In this document: positions 1 to 5,506 of the stretch, one piece after another
How the letters are laid out: every line of letters begins with the position of its first letter
Position numbering within the stretch: position 1 is the stretch's first letter
Assembly: GCA_030617125.1 (NCBI GenBank)
Contig: JAUWWA010000019.1
Location: 1 to 11,077, forward strand
Length of the DNA stretch: 11,077 bases
Reading direction: 5' to 3'
Source: Pirellulales bacterium
GTDB taxonomy: Bacteria; Planctomycetota; Planctomycetia; Pirellulales; Thermoguttaceae
Notes under the pieces: generated by a model
The model's database searches: none
Seen by the model: only the letters and a program-made list of their open reading frames with translations
Told to the model about the DNA's origin: nothing
Translations under genes and position numbers: made by a program

Positions 1-1267
1 GATGGCGGTAGTTGAATACAAATTGTCCGTGGATGTCGCCGGCGAGAAACTCGCCCGGGTCTTTCATCAGCCCCGAGTCAGACAGTTCGGCGTGAAGCGG
101 CGTGCCCGGAATCGGCGTGTAGAGCATGAACTGGTGGAAGTCGGTGTCGTGGCGGACGGCGTAGTCGATAACCCGGTCGATGTTCTCCGGCGTATGGTTT
201 TCCAGGCCGATGATGGTCGAGCCCAACACGCGGATGCCGTGCGACTGCAACTCCTCGATCAATGCGAATGTGTCGATGCCGTCGAGTTTGGTATACTGGC
301 TGCTTTCGCCCTCGATACCCATCCAGATCCAGGAGATACCCAGGCGGACGAGTTGATCGATGCTGTACGACCGCAACCCGTTCGCGGACGTGAAGACATA
401 AAGTGCCCAGGCCTTGTCGTGCTGTTCGATCAGTTCCAAGAGCCGCATTGCGCGGCGGCGGTGGAGCAGGAAGTTTTCGTCCATGACGAAGAACGACTGG
501 ACGTTCATTTCGCGTTCGAGCCGGCACATGACGTCGAACAGTTCGTCGCCGGTCTTGTAGAAGTGGATGCACTTTCCCTTGCCGCCGAACATGGCCGAGG
601 TGGAGCAGAAGTTGCACCCCATGGGGCATCCGACCGAGGGGATAAGCGTGGCGGCGACGTCGCCCGGCTTGCTGTAGGCGGTAACGCCGAAGTTCCGCGT
701 TCCGATGCCCGAGGCGACCACCGGATGGCGCACGGGCTGCTGGCCGTCTTCGCCGAGGAAAGCGCGGAACCATTGCACGCCCTCGCCGCGCACGACGTGA
801 TCGACGTCGATCTGGAGGTGCAAATCGGGGATATTGGCCACGTGCCCGCCGACGACGATCGTCGCGTGCGGCTGATACTTGCGGATCAGCTTGCACATGT
901 GCTCGACCTTCATCACGTTGGGGATGATGCTGCTGATGCCGATGATGTCGTACCGGTTGGTGCGGAGTTCTTCGATGAACCGCTCGAGGACGGGAAAGTC
1001 CAACAGCGTGCACGGGGCCTCGATATTCGACTGGATCAGCATCAGCCCCCAGCTACGATGAAACATCCGCAACGAGAACGGGCCCTGCGTGCGCGTGACC
1101 TGGTTGTGGTAGAGTTCCATCGGGTTCAGCGCGCGGCTGCCGAACGCATCGTCTTGGGCGTACGGCCCGAACACGCCGGTTAACAATACTTTCGCGCGCG
1201 AACCGTCCGGGTGGACGGACCGAGGCGGTTGGTTCGGGGCATGGACTTCGGCTCGGTCTCGCTTCAT
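1..1267 (-). CDS. B12-binding-domain radical SAM protein (3' end outside window)
   Basis: I translated the minus strand from ATG at 1267 and it stays open for 422 residues to the left edge, so the C-terminus is missing. An in-frame stop lies at 1282-1280 and no other ATG follows it before 1267, which fixes the start. Residues about 80-165 look like a cobalamin-binding-type Rossmann domain, with a VVGGH turn at 138-142 and a VVRGEG segment at 158-163. I see no DxHxxG motif, so cobalamin may bind base-off without a lower His ligand or not at all. The radical SAM cluster motif CX3CX2C is at Cys214, Cys218 and Cys221, followed by an MDEN segment at 262-265 and MGIEG at 316-320, as expected in the TIM-barrel. 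Such enzymes do radical methylations or rearrangements on lipids, cofactors or natural products. The substrate here is unknown. It is transcribed away from the two-component genes. Family call firm, specific function open. Confidence 0.9.
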   Translation of the reverse strand, partial: MKRDRAEVHAPNQPPRSVHPDGSRAKVLLTGVFGPYAQDDAFGSRALNPMELYHNQVTRTQGPFSLRMFHRSWGLMLIQSNIEAPCTLLDFPVLERFIEELRTNRYDIIGISSIIPNVMKVEHMCKLIRKYQPHATIVVGGHVANIPDLHLQIDVDHVVRGEGVQWFRAFLGEDGQQPVRHPVVASGIGTRNFGVTAYSKPGDVAATLIPSVGCPMGCNFCSTSAMFGGKGKCIHFYKTGDELFDVMCRLEREMNVQSFFVMDENFLLHRRRAMRLLELIEQHDKAWALYVFTSANGLRSYSIDQLVRLGISWIWMGIEGESSQYTKLDGIDTFALIEELQSHGIRVLGSTIIGLENHTPENIDRVIDYAVRHDTDFHQFMLYTPIPGTPLHAELSDSGLMKDPGEFLAGDIHGQFVFNYRH

Positions 1268-1343
1268 GACTGCATATGCTCAGCGTGCATTTCCTGGGTT
1301 TCTCAGAGTGGGCGCAATGCGCGTTTCCGACACGTTGGGAAGT

Positions 1344-1372
1344 ATTATAGGTGATATCGCTTGCGATGCTAG
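1344..1372 (-). promoter_or_regulatory. Candidate promoter of the radical SAM gene with internal palindrome
   Basis: On the minus strand there is a perfect TATAAT at 1349-1344. Seventeen bases upstream is CTAGCA (1372-1367), a weak 3-of-6 match to a -35 box. A 12-bp palindrome, ATCGC-TT-GCGAT, fills 1356-1367, mostly within the spacer where a repressor or activator could bind. Predicted transcription would start near 1337, about 70 nt before the ATG. This rests on pattern matching only. Confidence 0.35.
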
Positions 1373-1474
1373 ACTGAGTGCGTATTTATTGTGTAATAGG
1401 TGAGTAATACTTGCGCAAATCCATCGGTAAACCCGTCAAACCGTTGGGCTTACCCGGTCGCCAAAGGGACTACC

Positions 1475-1502
1475 TTGACGGATCGCGCGGATTTGTTATC
1501 TT
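1475..1502 (+). promoter_or_regulatory. Candidate sigma-70-type promoter of the two-component genes
   Basis: TTGACG (1475-1480, 5 of 6 to the -35 consensus) is followed after 16 bases by TATCTT (1497-1502, 4 of 6 to the -10 consensus). It lies about 50 bases before the kinase start. The rest of the 287-bp divergent intergenic region (1268-1554) is visibly AT-richer than the genes. Beyond this and the opposing promoter I see nothing in it. Confidence 0.4.
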
Positions 1503-1554
1503 CAGTTTCTTTGGGTGTTGTGTTTCCCGTTTCCCCGCCCCTTGCTGATCCGTC

Positions 1555-2487
1555 ATGCCTCTGCGCCGCTCACTGAGGTTGCCGATCACATTGGCGGTCG
1601 TCATGATCGTCCTGCTGGTGGTGTGGACCGTCGGCTGGGTGCTGCTGGCGGTGTTCGGGGCGTGGGACAACGCCCCGAACGCCGTTCTGTATTGGACGAT
1701 GCTGCCGGTGGGCACGACGTTCATCGCCATGCTGCTCGTCGGCGTCGTCTTGTACCTCGTGCTTTCGATCAAGGCGATCAACCTCAGCCGGCGGCAATCG
1801 AACTTCATCGACAGCGTTACCCACGAATTGAAATCACCCATCGCGTCGATGAAACTCTACCTCCAGACGTTACATCGCCGGCAGGTAAGCCACCGTGAAC
1901 AGGTCGACTTCTACCGGTTCATGCTCGAAGACGTCGAACGCCTCGATCACTTGATCAACCAGGTGCTCGACGCGGGCCGATTGGAGACCGGACGCATCGA
2001 CGGCGACGTAACCGACGTGCCCCTGGCCGACGTGTTGCGCGAGTGTGCCGACGCCGTCTGCGCAAGCTACCGCGTGGCTGCCGACACCGTTCGCCTCCAG
2101 ATCGAGCCGTGCACGATCCGAGCGCGGCGCGTCGACCTGGAGATGGTCTTCCGCAACCTGATCGACAACGCCGTGAAGTACGCCGGCACGCAACCCGAGG
2201 TCGAGGTGACGCTACGGGCGGCCAACGGCTGCACCGTCACGCAGATCAGCGATAACGGCCGGGGAATCCCCCAGAAGCTGCGCCGGAAGATCTTTGGGCG
2301 GTTCGTCCGATTGGGACTTGAGCTTCAACGTGAGAAACTCGGCACCGGGCTGGGACTCTACATTGTCCGAACCGTGGTCAAGCGACTCGGCGGCCGGGTG
2401 AAGGTCCGCGATCGCGCCGACGGCCCCGGAACTGTTTTCGAAGTCCAACTCCCCGGCAACAAGACCGAAGAAAGTGACGATCCGTAG
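1555..2487 (+). CDS. Sensor histidine kinase, minimal, membrane-bound
   Basis: A 310-residue HisKA/HATPase_c kinase that autophosphorylates a His and passes the phosphate to a response regulator, presumably the one encoded next. Two hydrophobic helices (about 11-33 and 48-72) are joined by a loop of only about 15 residues, so there is no extracytoplasmic sensor domain. I also see no HAMP domain: the H-box follows the second helix almost directly. The H-box reads FIDSVTHELKSP with His90. The N-box is FRNLIDNAVKYA (199-210), the G1 box DNGRGIP (233-239) and the G2 box GTGLGLY (263-269). All ATP-binding boxes look intact. The start ATG has no evident Shine-Dalgarno, which is common in this window. 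The stimulus is unknown; a kinase of this shape may sense the membrane or act through a partner protein. Family call secure. Confidence 0.92.
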   Translation: MPLRRSLRLPITLAVVMIVLLVVWTVGWVLLAVFGAWDNAPNAVLYWTMLPVGTTFIAMLLVGVVLYLVLSIKAINLSRRQSNFIDSVTHELKSPIASMKLYLQTLHRRQVSHREQVDFYRFMLEDVERLDHLINQVLDAGRLETGRIDGDVTDVPLADVLRECADAVCASYRVAADTVRLQIEPCTIRARRVDLEMVFRNLIDNAVKYAGTQPEVEVTLRAANGCTVTQISDNGRGIPQKLRRKIFGRFVRLGLELQREKLGTGLGLYIVRTVVKRLGGRVKVRDRADGPGTVFEVQLPGNKTEESDDP

Positions 2488-2572
2488 AACCGCAATAGAG
2501 TCTTCTGGTGAGGGATGAGCGCACAGTGCGCGCATCTGCATAGACATGAAACTATATGTACGGTAAGGACTT

Positions 2573-2634
2573 AGGGTTCAGGGTTCAGGACTTGATGGAC
2601 AGCCGAAACACAGGGATCCTGAACCCTGAACCCT
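2573..2634. repeat. Heptamer inverted repeat between kinase and regulator genes
   Basis: Bases 2573-2590 (two and a half units of GGGTTCA) are the exact reverse complement of 2617-2634, an 18-bp perfect inverted repeat with a 26-base loop. The rest of the 195-bp gap between the two genes holds no gene, only a small 5-bp stem at 2519-2531. The element belongs to the same family as those at 3428-3502, 3576-3624 and 6689-6767. If transcribed, the strong stem could lower regulator expression relative to the kinase. Confidence 0.85.
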
Positions 2635-2682
2635 TGCTTAGTTTGGTTGCGGCTGAACGCCGCGTTAGGGGTAACGAGGAAG

Positions 2683-3414
2683 ATGAAAGGCAAGGAACAC
2701 ATCTTGGTCGTCGAAGACGAACAACACCTGGCCACCGGCATCAAGTACAACCTCGACGCCGAAGGCTACCGCGTGACTACCGTCGGCGACGGCCCCTCCG
2801 CGCTGGAACTGATCGAGCAAGACCCCGACGGCGTCGACCTGGTGGTTCTCGATCTCATGCTGCCGGGCATGAGCGGCTACGCCGTGTGCGAGGCCCTGCG
2901 CGCCACCGGCAAGGAATTGCCCGTGCTCATCCTCAGCGCGCGAACGCTCACCGAGGACCGTACCCGCGGATTCGACGTCGGCGCGAATCAGTATCTCACC
3001 AAGCCGTTCGATCTGGACGAGTTCCTCAGCCGGGTAAAGAACCTGCTGGCGCTGCACCGCCGCCGCGTGGAGCGTACAACGGGTGCGGCATCCGAGCCCG
3101 TTTCGTTCGAGTTCGCCGACGCCAACATCAATTTCGAGACCTTCGAAGTCACCGTCGCCGGCGAGCCGGTCCGGATGACGCGGTTGGAAATGAGTCTGCT
3201 GCAATACTTTGTCAGGTACGAAGGGCGAGTGATCCCCCGCAGCGAGCTGATGGAAAACGTTTGGGGACTCCCGTGGAAGCCGTACACCAGGGCGCCCGAC
3301 CAGTTTATCCGCCGGTTGCGAAGAATCTTCGAGCCGAACCCCGCCGAACCGCGGCATTTCCTCACCATCCGCGACGCGGGATACCGTTTCATCGCCGAGC
3401 CGGAGGATGGTTGA
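2683..3414 (+). CDS. OmpR/PhoB-family response regulator
   Basis: A 243-residue DNA-binding response regulator and likely phosphate acceptor from the upstream kinase. The receiver domain spans about 5-122: acidic pair Glu11/Asp12, phosphoacceptor Asp57 in VLDLMLPG, Ser85 at the switch position and Lys107 in LTKPF. A linker leads to a winged-helix output domain (about 135-240) ending in the typical RDAGYRF wing. The residues before LTKPF are ANQY rather than the usual ADDY. I chose ATG 2683 because GAGGA (2676-2680) lies just upstream and the protein then begins MKGKEHILVVEDE. A TTG at 2647 in frame would add 12 residues, partly from the end of the repeat region. It probably regulates transcription, possibly of the neighbouring glycan cluster, but no binding site could be identified. 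Family call secure, regulon unknown. Confidence 0.93.
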   Translation: MKGKEHILVVEDEQHLATGIKYNLDAEGYRVTTVGDGPSALELIEQDPDGVDLVVLDLMLPGMSGYAVCEALRATGKELPVLILSARTLTEDRTRGFDVGANQYLTKPFDLDEFLSRVKNLLALHRRRVERTTGAASEPVSFEFADANINFETFEVTVAGEPVRMTRLEMSLLQYFVRYEGRVIPRSELMENVWGLPWKPYTRAPDQFIRRLRRIFEPNPAEPRHFLTIRDAGYRFIAEPEDG

Positions 3415-3427
3415 CGCCATTCAGCAA

Positions 3428-3502
3428 GGGTTCAGGGTTCAGGGTTCAGGGTTCAGGATTTGTGTGTTACGGCTCTCCATCAAGTCCTGAACCGTTAACC
3501 CT
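3428..3502. repeat. GGGTTCA heptamer array with degenerate inverted partner
   Basis: Four perfect GGGTTCA units occupy 3428-3455, beginning 13 bases after the regulator stop. An imperfect inverted partner lies at 3485-3502. Its flank CCATCAAGTCCTGAAC (3478-3493) is the reverse complement of the flank of the left arm at 2583-2598, so the two loci share more than the heptamers and belong to one repeat family. Confidence 0.8.
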
Positions 3503-3527
3503 GGTGTGGGCTTCGGCGGCAGCTAAA

Positions 3528-3546
3528 CGGCGGGCGAGGCCCGCCG
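3528..3546. repeat. GC-rich hairpin
   Basis: CGGCGGGC (3528-3535), loop GAG, then GCCCGCCG (3539-3546): a perfect 8-bp stem inside the gene-free stretch, between two oppositely oriented heptamer arrays. No run of T follows, so a standard intrinsic terminator is not supported. It more likely is another short palindromic repeat. Confidence 0.7.
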
Positions 3547-3575
3547 GCCAAACACTGACGGCACCACCAGCCACC

Positions 3576-3624
3576 AAGTCCTGAACCGTGAATCCTGAAC
3601 CCTAAACTCTGAACCCTGAACCCT
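3576..3624. repeat. TGAACCC heptamer array (reverse orientation)
   Basis: Six consecutive heptamers from 3582 to 3623 read TGAACCG, TGAATCC, TGAACCC, TAAACTC, TGAACCC, TGAACCC. This is the reverse complement of the array at 3428, so 3428-3624 is bounded by inverted heptamer arrays. The whole 364-bp stretch 3415-3778 holds only these arrays, the hairpin at 3528, and the promoter and leader hairpin listed separately. Confidence 0.8.
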
Positions 3625-3677
3625 CGGGGTGCATGCAGTGCTGGCGCTGTCTCTGCTTCCCAAGCAGTTCGTTCCCC

Positions 3678-3707
3678 TTGACGCTTAGCTGGCGGAAATG
3701 GTAGACT
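3678..3707 (+). promoter_or_regulatory. Candidate promoter of the glycan cluster
   Basis: TTGACG (3678-3683) and TAGACT (3702-3707, 4 of 6 to TATAAT) are separated by 18 bases. Transcription would begin near 3714, giving a leader of about 65 nt before the cytidylyltransferase start that includes the hairpin at 3732-3754. It is the only decent promoter-like match seen upstream of the cluster. Confidence 0.35.
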
Positions 3708-3731
3708 CCCGGGTGCGCGGGCGGTTCTGCT

Positions 3732-3754
3732 CTTGGCGGAGCGTTTCCGCCAAG
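3732..3754 (+). promoter_or_regulatory. Perfect 9-bp hairpin in the cluster's 5' leader
   Basis: CTTGGCGGA (3732-3740), loop GCGTT, TCCGCCAAG (3746-3754). It lies 11 bases before the AAGGA ribosome-binding site of the cytidylyltransferase gene. It could be a leader structure affecting mRNA stability or translation, or one more palindromic repeat. No U-run follows it. Confidence 0.5.
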
Positions 3755-3765
3755 GCGGCCGGATC

Positions 3766-3770
3766 AAGGA
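3766..3770 (+). promoter_or_regulatory. Ribosome-binding site deciding the cytidylyltransferase start
   Basis: AAGGA at 3766-3770 is 8 bases before ATG 3779, good spacing. It favours 3779 over the in-frame ATGs at 3698 and 3770. The 27 extra residues from 3698 would also be encoded by the leader hairpin and would precede the first beta strand of the fold. Confidence 0.6.
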
Positions 3771-3778
3771 TGGGCCCG

Positions 3779-4528
3779 ATGTTGAAGACACTGGGAATCG
3801 TTCAGGCCTGTTTTGCCTCACAGCGTTTTCGTTGCGTCGCCGGGCGGAAACTGGGCGGCCAATCGCTGCTGGGATGGGTCGTTCGCCGAGTGACCGACTC
3901 CATGCGGCTCGACGGCGTCATCGTTGTCGCTTGCGGTCGACAGGAGCATCGCTTTGTTGCCGAGCTAGTGCCCGCGGACGTCCCCGTGTTTATCGCCAAC
4001 CAAGACGACGCCTTGCACCGTTTCGCCCAGGTGCTGGAAGAGTACCCGGCGGAAGCGGTGGTCCGCGTGCGGGGCGACAACCCGTTTATCGATCCCGCGC
4101 TGATCGACCGGCTGGTCACGACGGCCGAAGCGCACCCGAATTGCGACTACGTCAGCTACAGCTCGCGGGACGGACGGCCGGCGATCCTCTCGCCGGTGGG
4201 CATTTACGCGGAGTGGTTCTGCACCGGCGCATTGCGCACCGCGGTCCGCTCTGCAAGGCATTGGGCCGATCGCGAACATGTTACCCGATACATCTACTCC
4301 CACCCGGAGAAGTTCAATATCCGGCTCATTCCCGCCCCGCCGGAAATCGACCGCGAGGACATACGCCTGACGGTCGACCACGAGGAGGACTGGGACCACG
4401 CGCTGACGATCTACGATGCGTTGGGGCCGGAAGCGTTGGATTGGCAAAGGATTGCCGACCTGTTGGACCATCAACCGGCCTTGCGCAAGCGGATGGCGGC
4501 GCTGAACCGCGCCGTCGCCCAAGGCTGA
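3779..4528 (+). CDS. SpsF-like cytidylyltransferase (degenerate signature loop)
   Basis: A 249-residue GT-A-like nucleotidyltransferase of the SpsF/CMP-sugar synthetase kind, which transfers CMP from CTP to a sugar or sugar/alcohol phosphate for surface glycans. The first strand and loop read LGIVQACFASQRF (5-17). The usual family form is QARMGSTRLPGK, so the loop Arg, Gly and Lys appear changed, with only Ser14 and Arg16 kept. The metal/nucleotide motif VRGDNPFIDP (97-106) is intact, and IRLTVDHEEDW near the C-terminal third matches the family's conserved LRLTVD segment. It is the first gene of the plus-strand cluster, 39 bases before the HAD gene. The start was chosen by the ribosome-binding site. 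It may use an unusual substrate or have weakened activity. Confident of family, not of substrate. Confidence 0.8.
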   Translation: MLKTLGIVQACFASQRFRCVAGRKLGGQSLLGWVVRRVTDSMRLDGVIVVACGRQEHRFVAELVPADVPVFIANQDDALHRFAQVLEEYPAEAVVRVRGDNPFIDPALIDRLVTTAEAHPNCDYVSYSSRDGRPAILSPVGIYAEWFCTGALRTAVRSARHWADREHVTRYIYSHPEKFNIRLIPAPPEIDREDIRLTVDHEEDWDHALTIYDALGPEALDWQRIADLLDHQPALRKRMAALNRAVAQG

Positions 4529-4567
4529 TTACCGGTCGAACGACAATCGAAAGGAATCGAATCCGCG

Positions 4568-5389
4568 ATGAGCAGGAAGCTCACCCTCCACCAGCCGCCG
4601 GATACCGTTTCGGTCCCGCTCCACGCCGCCGGCCGACCGCCGCCTTTGACGTCCCTGCCCGGTGTCCGCGGTGTGCTGTTCGACATGTGCAACGTGCTGT
4701 ATGACAACACCGTCTGGCGGCGATGGGTGTTGAAGGTGCTCGGCCGGCTCGGACTGCACACCAACTACCACAGCTTCTTCCGTGTTTGGGATCGCGACTA
4801 CTTGGCCGAGGTGCATCGCGGCCGCAGCACGTTTTGCGAGGCGTTTCGGGCGTTCCTGCTGTCGGCCGGACTCTCAGCCGGACAAATCGACGAGGTCGAA
4901 GTCGCCTGCACGGCACGCCGCCGGGAACTGCAACGCACCGCGCGGCCCCTGCCGGGCGTGATACCCACGCTGGCGCGGCTCCACCAGTCGGGACTGGTCC
5001 TCGCGGTAGTGGCCGACTCGGAACACCCCGCCGCCGTGTTGCGCGAACAGCTTCAGCGGTTCGCCATTGCAGGGATGCTCAGCGGGATCGTCTCGTCGAT
5101 CAACCTGGGGCGAACCATGCCCGACGCACCTTGTTACCTCGCCGCGTTGGAGGCTATGGATCTGCCGGCCGAGAAAGTGGCCTTCATGGGGCACGACACG
5201 GCCGAGCTGGCCGGGGCGGCGGCGCTCGGCATGCGCACGATCGCCGTCAATCACGACGCCGACGCCCGGGCCGACATTTACCTCGCGCGGTTCGAACAAC
5301 TGCTCGATGTGGTCGATTCGCGGAAAAGAGGGGACATGCGACTTTCTGAGCGATTTCAAGGTGCATATTTCCCGGGAAAAACGGGCTGA
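4568..5389 (+). CDS. HAD-superfamily phosphatase-like protein with atypical active site
   Basis: A 273-residue subfamily-I HAD protein with a helical cap (about 50-125). Typical members hydrolyse small phosphate esters. Motif I reads VLFDMCNVLYD: nucleophile Asp39 is present, but the second Asp, the usual general acid/base, is Cys41. Motif II is VVADS (147-151). The motif III region reads GRTMPD (181-186), with Met184 where GxxKPD proteins have Lys. Motif IV is MGHDTAELAGA, with Asp210. Activity may therefore be altered or lost. A 30-residue N-terminal extension precedes motif I. The last 21 or so residues (from about 253) are encoded by a palindromic repeat starting near 5324 and are not part of the HAD fold. 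AAAGGA ends 12 bases before the ATG. The position beside a cytidylyltransferase suggests a role in making or trimming the activated phosphorylated precursor. Confidence 0.8.
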   Translation: MSRKLTLHQPPDTVSVPLHAAGRPPPLTSLPGVRGVLFDMCNVLYDNTVWRRWVLKVLGRLGLHTNYHSFFRVWDRDYLAEVHRGRSTFCEAFRAFLLSAGLSAGQIDEVEVACTARRRELQRTARPLPGVIPTLARLHQSGLVLAVVADSEHPAAVLREQLQRFAIAGMLSGIVSSINLGRTMPDAPCYLAALEAMDLPAEKVAFMGHDTAELAGAAALGMRTIAVNHDADARADIYLARFEQLLDVVDSRKRGDMRLSERFQGAYFPGKTG

Positions 5390-5486
5390 ATTGGCCCAAA
5401 AAGGGGACAGGCCAGGTTTTCTGCGTTGTCAAGCTCCATAAACCTCGGGCAAAAACGGGCGAAAAGGTGGCATGTTCCCTTTTTCG
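5324..5486. repeat. REP/BIME-like palindromic repeat, two tandem diverged units
   Basis: Unit A begins with GGGGACATGCGACTTTCT (5330-5347). Unit B begins with GGGGACAGGCCAGGTTTT (5403-5420). Both later contain CGGG(C)AAAAACGGGC (5373 and 5446). The far end, 5462-5479, reads in reverse as GGGAACATGCCACCTTTT and matches 14 of 18 bases of the first arm, so the whole block is bounded by an inverted repeat. A-runs flank the GGGGACA starts. The style matches GGGGACA...TGTCCCC palindromes known to accompany REP-associated tyrosine transposases. No transposase lies in this window. It overlaps the 3' end of the HAD gene and fills the gap up to the ribosome-binding site of the next gene. Confidence 0.75.
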
Positions 5487-5493
5487 CCTCTTG

Positions 5494-5499
5494 AAGGAG
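5494..5499 (+). promoter_or_regulatory. Strong Shine-Dalgarno deciding a GTG start
   Basis: AAGGAG sits 7 bases before GTG 5507, the best ribosome-binding site in the window. It starts only 8 bases after the palindromic repeat ends, so the repeat insertion spared it. It supports the unusual GTG start of the next gene. Confidence 0.7.
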
Positions 5500-5506
5500 T
5501 ATCGAA

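Noticed and set aside
2..1183. Long plus-strand open frame of 393 codons
   Set aside because: It is the antisense shadow of the radical SAM gene, whose minus-strand frame carries the CX3CX2C motif and family segments. The plus-strand protein has no recognisable domain.
3528..3546. Intrinsic terminator after the regulator gene
   Set aside because: The stem is good but no T-run follows, so only a hairpin is supported.
2556..3584. 342-codon plus-strand frame over the regulator
   Set aside because: Arg/Pro/Gly-rich shadow of the regulator gene in another frame, plus translated heptamer repeats.
3428..3624. CRISPR array
   Set aside because: Units are 7 bases and contiguous, without unique spacers. 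No cas gene is present.
3684..3712. tRNA-Leu D-arm look-alike (TGGCGGAAATGGTAGAC)
   Set aside because: No anticodon arm, T-arm or matching acceptor follows. The region continues into a hairpin and a coding start. Chance similarity or an old fragment.
3698..3778. Longer N-terminus for the cytidylyltransferase
   Set aside because: A good AAGGA site precedes 3779, and the extra residues are encoded by leader sequence with a hairpin.
5324..5486. Complete IS200/IS605-type element
   Set aside because: There is no transposase frame between the arms; only short palindromic units are present.
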